A stretch of DNA of 32,165 bases, from assembly GCA_016931185.1 (NCBI GenBank), contig JAFGFI010000049.1, forward strand, positions 1-32,165, written 5' to 3'. Made by a program: the position numbers and the translations under genes. Positions within the stretch are counted from its first letter, which is position 1, and each line of letters starts with the position of its first letter. Below, in pieces: positions 1 through 8,100 of the stretch. The notes below the pieces were generated by a model. That model made no database searches. It was not told the DNA's origin and saw only the letters and a program-made list of their open reading frames with translations. Source of the stretch: Anaerolineae bacterium (lineage in GTDB: Bacteria > Chloroflexota > Anaerolineae > B4-G1 > SLSP01).

Positions 1-22
1 ATGTTAATGTACAAGAATCCTG

Positions 23-78
23 CGCGATTAGTGGCACTTGTGAGCATTAAGCCTGCCCCTATCGCGATTAGTGGCACT
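23..78. repeat. 16-bp direct repeat, two copies 40 bp apart
   Basis: CGCGATTAGTGGCACT occurs at 23-38 and again, identical, at 63-78, a spacing of exactly 40 bp. It contains the near-palindrome AGTGGCACT. The second copy lies at the point where the sugar-binding protein gene loses similarity to its family, so it may mark the end of an inserted or rearranged segment continuing to the left of the window. Two copies are too few to identify the repeat class. Confidence 0.7.
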
Positions 79-580
79 CAACACCTACCCAGTAATGAGC
101 ATCTTTGATCACTTCATCGACAACCAATACCGGAAGTCCTCGATCACGGGCAGTGGCAACACCAGACGTGAGATTGGTATCCGTTTGTGGAGCGATGATA
201 AAAGCATCATAACCGCCATCCAGTATTTCCAGCATAATCGCATATTGCCCCTCTGGATCATTCTCTGTTTCGGCTGCCCGTATATCAACCGTGACGCCCA
301 GTTCGTTAGCGCGAGTTTGGACACCCTCCGCCAGAAATTGCCAATATTGGTTGCCTAAGAATTTCAGAACAACACCGATGTGATAAGGTCGACTGGCCCT
401 GGAGATCGGACCTAGTTGTGCTTCCAGTTGGACATAGGAAAGCGCGTTGGGCTCGTTATCCGGGTCGAGGACAGAGACAGGTGTGGGAACCTCATTTAAG
501 ATGGAAATATTACGTTCGTCGCAAGCGACAAGGCATATCACAATGCTGAGCAACTCCAAGACGATTATTAATTGCTTCAC
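68..580 (-). pseudogene. Truncated sugar-ABC-transporter substrate-binding lipoprotein (N-terminal half)
   Basis: The reading frame starts at GTG (578-580) with a GAGGTG ribosome site about 8 nt upstream. It encodes 170 residues. Residues 1-20 form a lipoprotein signal peptide with lipobox LVAC (Cys20). After a linker comes the start of a periplasmic-binding-protein type I fold (Peripla_BP_4-like): HIGVVLKFLGNQYWQ at about 67-81, a conserved GYDAFIIAP segment, then GLPVLVVDE. The family is normally about 300 residues or more. This frame stops right after HYWVGV, where relatives continue with the second lobe, and the last residues (ECH) are encoded by the 16-bp repeat region. Half of the ligand-binding site is therefore missing and the product should not bind sugar. 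No permease or ATPase genes are nearby. The N-terminal identification is solid; whether the C-terminal half survives beyond the window edge cannot be seen. Confidence 0.75.
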
Positions 581-667
581 GTTATTTCACCTCTATTGCT
601 CACACAATAAACTCGTTTGAATGAACTTGCCATTCACCACAAAGGACAGTTCAAATTACCTTTACAC

Positions 668-850
668 GTAACTGTTTAGTTTTGTGAGTGATTACCGTTT
701 TCTGTCACCTGCTCCAGACAGAAACAAGGGTTTGGGGGTGTTTTTTCGTTGGCGGGCTACGCCCGCCAACGAAAAAACACCTCTTGCCTGCGGCTTTAGC
801 CGCTTTGCTGCCATTCATGGCACCGTTTGCTCACAAAACTAAACGCATAC
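668..850. mobile_element. MITE family 1, copy 1 (IS66-like ends, 8-bp target duplication)
   Basis: A 183-bp non-coding element. The left end (668-690) and right end (828-850) are inverted repeats sharing terminal GTA and an inner perfect 15-mer, GTTTAGTTTTGTGAG. It is flanked by CTTTACAC (660-667) and CCTTACAC (851-858), an 8-bp target duplication with one mismatch. Inside are three hairpins: TTTCTGTC/GACAGAAA; a perfect 21-bp stem at 737-757 and 761-781 with loop TAC; and GCGGCT-TT-AGCCGC. IRs beginning GTA(A) with 8-bp duplications are typical of IS66-family elements, so an IS66-type transposase is the likely mobiliser (inference). Small open frames inside it are fortuitous. Confidence 0.85.
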
Positions 851-983
851 CCTTACACTACTACAAAAGACTCACAGGGTATCAAGTTTACCAAGTCCCC
901 ATGTTGGATAAAATACATACACAACGCCAGTATTGGCCGAGGCTTTTGTAGTCTTTGATTTTAAATACGACGGGATAGCAGAC
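851..983. other. Spacer downstream of rfbB with a 10-bp inverted repeat
   Basis: No gene is seen. CTTTTGTAGT at 943-952 is the perfect reverse complement of ACTACAAAAG at 860-869, about 73 bp apart. It could fold in the 3' end of the rfbB transcript, but there is no U-tract, so it is not a convincing intrinsic terminator. Confidence 0.4.
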
Positions 984-2009
984 TCACGCTCTTAACCGTT
1001 TCTCATATTGTTGCGCGTAGTAGGACTTGTACAGATCACCATTCTTGATAGGCCGCCACCACCATTCATTCTCCATATACCAGCGGGTGGTCTTTTCGAC
1101 GGCCTGAGCGCAGGTGTGATGGGGTTCCCACCCCAGACCACGCAGCTTGCTCACGTCCAGCGCGTAGCGGCGGTCATGTCCAGGACGATCTTCAACATGT
1201 TTGATGAGCGATTCCGGCTTACCCACCGTAGCTAACACGATTTGAGTCATTTCCAGATTGGTCAGCTCTTCGCCGGTACCCACGTTATAGATTTCGCCGA
1301 GTTCACCTTTGTGTAATACCACATCTATACCCTCACAGTGGTCGAGTACGTACTGATAATCGCGCATCTGTTTGCCATCCCCGTAAACAGGAAGCGGTTG
1401 ATCATCTATAGCGTTGGTAGCGAAAAGCGGAACGACTTTCTCCGGATACTGGTAAGGACCGATGTTGTTAGAACCGCGCGTGATAGTCACGGGAAGTCCC
1501 CAGGAGGCATAGTAAGCTAACACCATCAAATCACCACCGGTTTTACTGGCAGAATAGGGGCTGCGCGGATCCAGAATATCGCTTTCCGTAGAGCGACCTG
1601 CCAGCACTTGTCCATAGACTTCATCGGTGCTGATCTGATGATAGCGTTCCAGGTGAAATTTTTTGGTAGCCTCTAGCAACACGAAGGTACCATAGACATC
1701 GGTTTGAATAAAAGATCCCGGTTCCATCAAAGAGCGATCGACGTGGGTTTCCGCCGCAAAATTGATAATAGTATCGATCTCGTATTTTTGAACGGTGGCT
1801 TCTACGGTCAAAGCATCACAAATATCCCCTTTAACAAAGGCGTAGCGTGAGCTGAAATCATCTTCTACATCCTGTAAATTCTCCATCCGCCCGGCGTAAG
1901 TGAGTTTATCATAAACCACGACAAAATAATCAGAGTACTTTTCTAATACATAGCGGACAAAATTTGAGCCGATAAAACCGGCCCCTCCGGTTATCATCAA
2001 GCGATGCAT
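984..2009 (-). CDS. rfbB: dTDP-glucose 4,6-dehydratase
   Basis: 341 residues, the usual length for RfbB/RmlB. The enzyme is a cytosolic extended short-chain dehydrogenase that converts dTDP-glucose to dTDP-4-keto-6-deoxyglucose, the second step toward dTDP-L-rhamnose and other deoxysugars. Visible motifs are the NAD-binding GGAGFIGSNFVR near residues 8-19, YDKLTYAGRMENL, the ETHVDRS segment, the catalytic TDEVYG block, and the active-site YSASK. The ATG at 2007-2009 is preceded by AAGGAGGT with a 5-nt spacer, which fixes the start. The usual partners rmlA, rmlC and rmlD are not adjacent, so the gene is solitary here, divergent from the helicase operon. An extended -10 promoter lies at 2101-2109. 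The product is confidently assigned; the end sugar is not known. Confidence 0.95.
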   Translation of the reverse strand: MHRLMITGGAGFIGSNFVRYVLEKYSDYFVVVYDKLTYAGRMENLQDVEDDFSSRYAFVKGDICDALTVEATVQKYEIDTIINFAAETHVDRSLMEPGSFIQTDVYGTFVLLEATKKFHLERYHQISTDEVYGQVLAGRSTESDILDPRSPYSASKTGGDLMVLAYYASWGLPVTITRGSNNIGPYQYPEKVVPLFATNAIDDQPLPVYGDGKQMRDYQYVLDHCEGIDVVLHKGELGEIYNVGTGEELTNLEMTQIVLATVGKPESLIKHVEDRPGHDRRYALDVSKLRGLGWEPHHTCAQAVEKTTRWYMENEWWWRPIKNGDLYKSYYAQQYEKRLRA

Positions 2010-2100
2010 ACATTACCTCCTTAAGTTGTGACATGGGTGTATTTTATTTCAATCAGGTAACTGCGTAAAACATAAAAAACTTCCAACCCTCTGCTGTTAA

Positions 2101-2109
2101 ATTGTAGCA
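2101..2109 (-). promoter_or_regulatory. Probable extended -10 promoter for rfbB
   Basis: On the minus strand the sequence reads TGCTACAAT, an extended -10 (TGn plus TACAAT). No good -35 is seen at the usual distance, as is common for extended -10 promoters. Transcription would begin near 2094, giving a leader of about 85 nt. Confidence 0.4.
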
Positions 2110-2152
2110 TAAAAGCAAGGATAGGAAATAGAAAAAATTTGTCAAATAACCA

Positions 2153-2180
2153 TTGACTAAACTCCATAATCAGGTACAAT
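2153..2180 (+). promoter_or_regulatory. Sigma-70-type promoter of the XPB operon
   Basis: TTGACT (2153-2158) and TACAAT (2175-2180) are separated by 16 bp. The predicted start of transcription, about 2187-2188, is only two or three bases before the ATG at 2190, so the mRNA should be leaderless or nearly so. No Shine-Dalgarno sequence precedes the ATG, which is consistent with this. Confidence 0.6.
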
Positions 2181-2189
2181 CGACCTGAT
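2169..2189. promoter_or_regulatory. Inverted repeat over the -10 box, candidate operator
   Basis: ATCAGGT (2169-2175) and ACCTGAT (2183-2189) form a perfect 7-bp inverted repeat with a 7-bp spacer. It overlaps the -10 hexamer and abuts the start codon, a position where a bound repressor would block transcription. Which protein binds is unknown. Confidence 0.5.
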
Positions 2190-3932
2190 ATGGAATTTAA
2201 AGCAGAAGCACCGTTAATTGTACAAGGTGATAGAACTATCCTTTTAGAAGTGAAACACGCGCAGTATGAAGAGGCGCGTGATCTATTAGCGCGGTTTGCT
2301 GAGTTGGAAAAAAGCCCGGAATATATCCACACTTACCGCATATCTGCCCTTTCATTGTGGAACGCCGCTTCGGCAGGGATGAAAGCAGATGAGATTTTGT
2401 TGGGGTTGCAAAATTATGCTAAGTACCCCCTGCCCGATAACGTGGTGGTGGAAATTCGCGAGGCAATCTCACGTTATGGGCGCGTGCGCCTGACCCCAGA
2501 CCCTAATGATCCCACGCGCCTGCGGTTGATGTCGGATGATGCGCTGCTCGTGATGGAATTGGCACGCAACCGCTACGTTAAGCCTTATGTGCTCGAGCAG
2601 ATAGGATCACACACATTGCAGGTCCCGGCTTCACGGCGGGGGCATATTAAGCAGGCATTGGTCAAAGCGGGGTATCCTGCTGAAGATCTAGTGGGCTATG
2701 TAACCGGGACAGCTCTCTCCTTCAAACTACGGGATATATCCCGGGATGGGTTGCCTTTTCGCGTGCGCCGGTACCAACAGGATGCCGCCGATATTTTCTG
2801 GGCGGATGGATCCAACGCCGGTGGCGCGGGCGTCATTGTGTTGCCATGTGGCGCGGGGAAAACGATAGTAGGAATGGCGGCAATGGCAACTACCCAGGCT
2901 AACACATTGATCTTGACTCCCAGCACTGTTGCAGCCCGGCAATGGCGCGAGGAGTTGTTGAATAAAACCACCGTTGAAGAATCATTGATTGGGGAATATA
3001 CAGGCCAGCAGAAGTCTATTCGTCCAATTACGGTTTCAACATACCAGATACTCACCCATCGCAAACGGGGGACCAAGGGGAAAAATTTGCCCCTGGAAGA
3101 AGAATTTCCACATTTTAAGCTCTTTAATACAGGAGATTGGGGATTAATTATTTACGATGAAGTTCACTTATTGCCCGCGCCCGTTTTCCGCATCACGGCG
3201 GAATTGCAGGCCCGGCGGCGTTTGGGTTTGACGGCTACCCTGGTGCGCGAAGATGGACGCGAAGAGGACGTCTTCTCGTTGATTGGCCCAAAAAAGTATG
3301 ATGTGCCCTGGCATGATTTAGAGCGACAAGGTTGGATTGCACCTGCCATCTGTTACGAGATCCGCGTGGATATGACGGAAGCACAGCGACTAGAATATAT
3401 TATGGCCGAAAAAAATCAGAAGTATCGCGTGGCCGCTGATAATCCAGAAAAACTGGATATTATGGATAGGTTACTGAAGTATCACGCCGGGGATCGCATT
3501 TTAATTATTGGAATGTACCTTGAGCAATTAGAGCGAATTGCCAAACGTTATGATTACCCCATCATTACTGGCAAGACGACGGTACGGGAACGTGAAAAAT
3601 TATACGAAGCGTTTCGCAGTGGCGAGATTACGACGTTGGTTGTTTCCAAAGTTGCTAACTTTTCTATTGATTTGCCCGACGCCAGCGTAGCTATTCAGAT
3701 TTCGGGTACATTTGGTTCCCGCCAGGAAGAAGCACAACGCTTGGGGCGCATCTTGCGCCCTAAATCGGATGGCCGTCAGGCTTATTTTTATACTATCGTG
3801 AGCAAGGAAACAGTGGATCAGGATTATAGCGCCAATCGCCAACGATTTTTGACCGAGCAGGGGTATCGTTATTATATCTTGTATAATGAGGAAATTCCCG
3901 GCGCTTTGCCCCATACACAACAGAGACCTTAG
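2190..3932 (+). CDS. xpb: XPB-type superfamily 2 DNA helicase
   Basis: 580 residues, close to the bacterial/archaeal XPB length. XPB is an ATP-dependent 3'-5' DNA translocase; the eukaryotic protein opens DNA in nucleotide excision repair and transcription (TFIIH). The N-terminus (about 1-100) carries the XPB-associated module (HTYRISALSLW ... PLPDNVVVEI ... YGRVRL). Walker A GAGKT is near residue 222, the DEVH box (YDEVHLLP) near 323, and motif III LGLTATLVRED near 345 includes the RED motif diagnostic of XPB. The C-terminal RecA lobe ends with QEEAQRLGRILRPK (motif VI). The ATG at 2190 has no ribosome site, but the family alignment begins here and the promoter sits immediately upstream, so a leaderless start is likely. 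The next gene begins 14 bp downstream, so the three genes form an operon. Bacterial XPB has no firmly established cellular role; DNA repair is the inference. Confidence 0.93.
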   Translation: MEFKAEAPLIVQGDRTILLEVKHAQYEEARDLLARFAELEKSPEYIHTYRISALSLWNAASAGMKADEILLGLQNYAKYPLPDNVVVEIREAISRYGRVRLTPDPNDPTRLRLMSDDALLVMELARNRYVKPYVLEQIGSHTLQVPASRRGHIKQALVKAGYPAEDLVGYVTGTALSFKLRDISRDGLPFRVRRYQQDAADIFWADGSNAGGAGVIVLPCGAGKTIVGMAAMATTQANTLILTPSTVAARQWREELLNKTTVEESLIGEYTGQQKSIRPITVSTYQILTHRKRGTKGKNLPLEEEFPHFKLFNTGDWGLIIYDEVHLLPAPVFRITAELQARRRLGLTATLVREDGREEDVFSLIGPKKYDVPWHDLERQGWIAPAICYEIRVDMTEAQRLEYIMAEKNQKYRVAADNPEKLDIMDRLLKYHAGDRILIIGMYLEQLERIAKRYDYPIITGKTTVREREKLYEAFRSGEITTLVVSKVANFSIDLPDASVAIQISGTFGSRQEEAQRLGRILRPKSDGRQAYFYTIVSKETVDQDYSANRQRFLTEQGYRYYILYNEEIPGALPHTQQRP

Positions 3933-3946
3933 GTGGAGAGCGGGGC

Positions 3947-5872
3947 ATGAATACCCATATTGAATATAACCGTTCAACCCTCACTACAGCCTTGCGTTAT
4001 GATTGGGTTAACGTGACCGCTACCAAGCGTGCAGATGAGCCACTCCCATGGATACAGCCCGCAGTAGATACAATAGAAGCTTTGATCGAGAGTATTGTGG
4101 CGGAAAAGTGGCGTGTGGCCTTTTTGCGCCAACAATTGCGCCGGTTGAAGATCAAGGCAAATGGACGTACTCGTGTCGATCTGACGCGCCAGTTAATTGA
4201 GGGGTTTTTAATTCCAGAGCGATTGACCCACCGGTTGGAGAAGCTTTCCAATGAGCAGCGCATTTATTATACGTATGAATTGCTTAATTCATGGCTTAAG
4301 GGATTGCAGACGACACCTATACCACCGGAGCAGTTATATGACTTTTCGCAACCTGCCACAACGTTGTACCAGGAAATTGCAGCAGCAGGACTGGGATTGG
4401 AATCAGAAGAGGGGCTTTTCTTTGTACCGTATGCCGCTTTTAGGTTATTACCTTCATTAACACTTCCTTTCCCAGTTGTAACCCCGCCGCCTTCTGGTAT
4501 AGGAAAACGGGTAGATTATCAAATCTTTGGTGTCCAGATTCAGCAATTCTTGAGTTTGTTACAGTCAGGGACGTATTACTTGCGCGCGCGCCCCCGGTGG
4601 CAATTGCCCAATTATGCCTATATGGGCACGCGGGACGTGTGGCCTCCAATCCCGGAGAGCGTGCAACGGATTCTCAGCCAGCAAAATTTTCAGGGAAAGA
4701 TAACGCTTTGTCCCTCTATTCCTTTTCCTGACGATAACGCGCTAGCGGCGTGGTCTTCGGCTTTGGATTTGCCGGTGTCGAATGTAGAGTTTTTATATCA
4801 CATACTTGCTTACGCCGGTCTTATTCGCCCTGGGCGTCCAATTCAGGTGGATACTGCGGCAGCGCAAACCTGGATGACCTTATCTCTTGCTAGACAGATA
4901 CAGATCGTATTTGATATATATCAACATTTAAATGAGTGGGCTGCCTGGTTCCCCCAATGGCGCTCGGGGGAAATTGCTGTGAAATGGGATTATCAGTATT
5001 ATTGGAGTCTGGTAGAGGTAGATCGCACACTGACAACAAATTTATACGTGATCCGCGATGCTATATTAGATGTGTTGAGTTTTCTGCCGCAGGATAGCTG
5101 GCTCACAGTAGAAAGTGTAGTTGAACTTCTGATACGTATTTTCCCCCAAAGTAGTAACTTGTTGTATTATCGTAACCTGGACATGATGGCGGGGAGGGAT
5201 CTCCGGGAACAAAATTGGCGTGATTTTTTGCATACTACGGTCTATGCTATGTTGCGCGGGCCACTGTATTGGTTGGGCCTGGTCGAAGTATTTCCTGACC
5301 CCGATACGTTTACCCTCTTTCGTATGCATCACCTCCAAGATATGGTGTGGGGACGAAACGATGCACTACCGGTACAGCAAGAGATCGATATATCAAGACA
5401 GAATGTTATCTTTCTCCCGGATCAGAATGAATTGCGCATCACACCTCCCGTTCCGGCAGATTTTCTACAGGCGGTGCAGATGTGGGCAGAACCTGTCGGA
5501 CTGGCAGGACATATTCTGCGTTATAGGTTACACTTACGGCGGTTGCATGCTGCTTTTGAGGAAGGCGAGACCCCTGACACATTAGCAAGTGCCTGGCGGG
5601 AACATGCCGGCTTTGTACCTATGCCTGAAATTATGCAATGGTGGCAGCTATGGTGGGACCGTTATGGACATATCCGCCTTTACAAAAACCAGGCATCATT
5701 GATTACGCGCGATGAGTTTACACTGCGTGAAATTCAGATCGCGTTGCCCAATCTCCGTGATTCGATTATGGGGTTAGTAACACCCCGTGTGGCGCTGTTG
5801 CAATCGGAGCAAGTCGATCGGGTGCTTGCCGATTTGGAACGCCAGGGCTACATGCCCAAAGAGGAGCAGTGA
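3947..5872 (+). CDS. XPB-operon protein with an XPB-associated (Helicase_C_3-like) module
   Basis: 641 residues with no catalytic motif that I recognise and no signal peptide or membrane segment. It is mostly predicted helical with winged-helix-like stretches (for example LEKLSNEQRIYYTYELL near 100, and LPVSNVEFLYHILAYAGLIRP near 285). Near the C-terminus, residues about 522-582, the pattern YRLxxxxLxxxFExGExxxxLxxxWxxx...MPExxxWWxxWxxxYGxIRL matches the same module in the XPB N-terminus and in the next protein. This suggests a non-enzymatic partner of the helicase, by analogy with the XPB-Bax1 pair of archaea, although no nuclease signature is visible. The GGTGGAG ribosome site lies just upstream of the ATG, and the stop overlaps the next gene's start. 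Coding status is certain; function is inferred from the module and the operon. Confidence 0.85.
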   Translation: MNTHIEYNRSTLTTALRYDWVNVTATKRADEPLPWIQPAVDTIEALIESIVAEKWRVAFLRQQLRRLKIKANGRTRVDLTRQLIEGFLIPERLTHRLEKLSNEQRIYYTYELLNSWLKGLQTTPIPPEQLYDFSQPATTLYQEIAAAGLGLESEEGLFFVPYAAFRLLPSLTLPFPVVTPPPSGIGKRVDYQIFGVQIQQFLSLLQSGTYYLRARPRWQLPNYAYMGTRDVWPPIPESVQRILSQQNFQGKITLCPSIPFPDDNALAAWSSALDLPVSNVEFLYHILAYAGLIRPGRPIQVDTAAAQTWMTLSLARQIQIVFDIYQHLNEWAAWFPQWRSGEIAVKWDYQYYWSLVEVDRTLTTNLYVIRDAILDVLSFLPQDSWLTVESVVELLIRIFPQSSNLLYYRNLDMMAGRDLREQNWRDFLHTTVYAMLRGPLYWLGLVEVFPDPDTFTLFRMHHLQDMVWGRNDALPVQQEIDISRQNVIFLPDQNELRITPPVPADFLQAVQMWAEPVGLAGHILRYRLHLRRLHAAFEEGETPDTLASAWREHAGFVPMPEIMQWWQLWWDRYGHIRLYKNQASLITRDEFTLREIQIALPNLRDSIMGLVTPRVALLQSEQVDRVLADLERQGYMPKEEQ

Positions 5873-8100
5873 TGATCATGGAGAAGTTAAATCAAGCTCT
5901 TAACTTCTATCATATGGCAACACTTAAGGAGATCGCATCCCATCTCAATGTTGCGGTTCCCGGTGGCGCAATCCGCAAATCTTGGTTGGTACAGACTCTA
6001 AGTACTGAAATCCAAAAAAGAGCACAATCCCCGGACTTTATCCGCACTTTGAACGCATCTGAACGGGGTGTGTTAGGGGTATTACTGAAAAACGGTGGTA
6101 CTGCGACGCAGCGTGATGTGATACTGCCCTTAATTATGGCCGGTTTGGTGTACGTGGATGGTCAGGATGCTATTGTCGATTTACCCAGAGTGGATACTGT
6201 TCTTAAGTCTTTGCTGCGTAAGGGGTTGATTGTGAATCTCTCCGACGTAAGAGGGAGTGGAAGCCGGCGTACATTTGAGAACATTTCAACAGTGGGCTTG
6301 CCTCCTGAAGTAAGCAGCGTTTTGCCGCGCGATCTGTTACCTTTTCCTGCCCCACAGCCGGATCAGCAGCAGACAGCTTCGCCGCCGCATATTGTTGGAA
6401 AAGACCCGGAGAATTTTCTCCGGCAGCTATTTTTCTTTTGGTCCGAATTACGCCGCCAACCGGCAAAGGCGCTCAAAGACGGGAGTATGGCTAAACGTGA
6501 TCGGCGGCGGATTGCCGAAAGTTTGGGATTGAATATAGAGACAGATGAAGATTATTTGCTCTGGCTATATAGTCTATCTTATGGGCTAGGTATGCTGCAG
6601 GTAAATACGGAATGGATCATGGCAGATGACAGGGATAAGACCATGAACTTCTGGAATATGTCGCCTGCTTTGCAATTCCGCCGGCTATTGGAATTGTTTT
6701 CCCAACTCTCCGATGAGCTCCGATTAGATATAAGTACATTATCACAATACACCTATTATGCGCGTGTAACTTTAAATTCCGCCTCTGAAATGCGCAATAA
6801 AGTCTTGGGAGCATTGAAAGATAATATAGTGGGCATGCATTGGTCACCATTTTCCCTCTTCTGTTCTTTCCTCGACGGAGGCCAGATAGGGAGTTTCGTC
6901 TTACCGGAAGCTATTCTAACCTCGCTTTACAGTAACTTACGCTGGTATAGTCGTCTGAGTAAAGAAGATTTGATTGCAATATTACGACAATTAGAGATGC
7001 AGGCGGTGGTGATAATCTTGCGTGAGTTACAGAATTTTGGAGTTGTAGATTTGGGTTACAAAGGACAGACAACTATCCCTACCGCGCTACGTGTGACAAA
7101 GTTGGCGCATGATCACTTCACGGATCGCATCCGCCCCACTCCGGATAGGGATTGGCAGGTTATTCTCCAACCTGATTTTCAAATTCTGGCAATGGGACCG
7201 GTGACCTTAAATATTCTGGCGAGCTTAGAATGGATTGCCGAGCGTGAGAAGTTAGATGAAGGAGTGGTCACCTATCGGGTTACACGTGAGAGTGTATACC
7301 AAACCTTACAACGCGGGGATTCTATCCAGGTCATCCAGGCATTTTTGTCCCAGGCTACTAGTCAACCGCTTCCGCAAAATGTGACCCGCACCCTGGAAGA
7401 ATGGGGTGAGCAATACGAACGCATTATAGTACGGCGAAATATTACCGTGTTGCAGGTCGATGACCCCGCGCTATTACAACAACTCTTTGACGATCAAGTA
7501 TTACAGCGCTACTTGCACCGCCTGGATGAGTGTACAGCCTGGTTACGCGATGCAGATGCAGGTAAGGTTGAACGGCACTTATGGTCATCGGAGTTATGGC
7601 CGGCATTGTCCCGTGGACCAGAGGCGGATTTACCCCATAGCTTGCGGTGGGAAGGGGATATATTGCGTTCGCGGCATCCATTACCTAGCCTGTATGTGAC
7701 AGGATCGATCCGGCGCGTGGCAGAAACACAGGGGCCAGGATGGTGTGTAACGGCCAACAGTGTACGCTCGGCAGTAGCCACCGGGCTTGAGGTCAACGAT
7801 ATTATTGCACTGCTAGAAAAAATGATAGGGGTATCACTTTCTGAAGCATGGCAGAAACAACTCAAAGCATGGGGGAATCATTACGGTGAAGGGAAAATTG
7901 CGCGTGTACTGCTTTTGCATTTAGAAAGTGAGGAGGCACTACAGGAATTACGTCGAGCGAATCGGAATTTGAATCGCTGGCTGCGCCCTTTGCCCCAAAC
8001 GGTTGGCCTGGCAGTGGTAGATACCCAGCATTGGGAAGAAGCACAAGCAATTCTCGCGGAATGGGGCATCACCGTAGAAGAGCAACGTTGGTGGTCATAA
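5872..8100 (+). CDS. XPB-operon protein with N-terminal SAP/Rho-N-like region and Helicase_C_3-like domain
   Basis: About 742 residues. The start is an ATG at 5872-5874 overlapping the TGA of the upstream gene (TGATG), with AGAGGAG 5 nt upstream. GTG 5869 and ATG 5878 are alternatives. The N-terminus (MATLKEIASHLNVAV..IRKSWLVQTL) resembles SAP/Rho-N-type nucleic-acid-binding motifs. A winged-helix-like segment follows (LNASERGVLGVLLKNGG...LLRKGLIVNL, about 60-125). Residues about 440-530 (WQVILQPDFQILAMGP...TYRVTRESVYQTLQRG...PLPQNV...YERIIV) match the Helicase_C_3 family found in XPB and in actinobacterial helicase-associated proteins. There is no ATPase motif. It probably works with the XPB helicase as a DNA-binding or damage-recognition subunit. 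The 3' end overlaps the convergent giant kinase gene by 6 bp. Confidence 0.85.
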   Translation: MIMEKLNQALNFYHMATLKEIASHLNVAVPGGAIRKSWLVQTLSTEIQKRAQSPDFIRTLNASERGVLGVLLKNGGTATQRDVILPLIMAGLVYVDGQDAIVDLPRVDTVLKSLLRKGLIVNLSDVRGSGSRRTFENISTVGLPPEVSSVLPRDLLPFPAPQPDQQQTASPPHIVGKDPENFLRQLFFFWSELRRQPAKALKDGSMAKRDRRRIAESLGLNIETDEDYLLWLYSLSYGLGMLQVNTEWIMADDRDKTMNFWNMSPALQFRRLLELFSQLSDELRLDISTLSQYTYYARVTLNSASEMRNKVLGALKDNIVGMHWSPFSLFCSFLDGGQIGSFVLPEAILTSLYSNLRWYSRLSKEDLIAILRQLEMQAVVIILRELQNFGVVDLGYKGQTTIPTALRVTKLAHDHFTDRIRPTPDRDWQVILQPDFQILAMGPVTLNILASLEWIAEREKLDEGVVTYRVTRESVYQTLQRGDSIQVIQAFLSQATSQPLPQNVTRTLEEWGEQYERIIVRRNITVLQVDDPALLQQLFDDQVLQRYLHRLDECTAWLRDADAGKVERHLWSSELWPALSRGPEADLPHSLRWEGDILRSRHPLPSLYVTGSIRRVAETQGPGWCVTANSVRSAVATGLEVNDIIALLEKMIGVSLSEAWQKQLKAWGNHYGEGKIARVLLLHLESEEALQELRRANRNLNRWLRPLPQTVGLAVVDTQHWEEAQAILAEWGITVEEQRWWS

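Noticed and set aside
23..78. CRISPR array at the left edge
   Set aside because: Only two 16-bp copies with a 24-bp gap are present, and no further units or cas genes are seen.
741..777. Hairpins with T6 and A6 tracts as bidirectional terminators (also 15193-15228, the copy 2 stem near 28705-28735, and copy 3)
   Set aside because: The T-tract precedes and the A-tract follows the stem on both strands, the opposite of an intrinsic terminator.
688..951. 87-residue plus-strand open frame
   Set aside because: It is mostly MITE copy 1 hairpin sequence with no ribosome site.
8095..8100. 6-bp convergent gene overlap as a regulatory feature
   Set aside because: Short convergent stop overlaps are ordinary. 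It is noted only because the MITE copy 2 empty site had a similar overlap.
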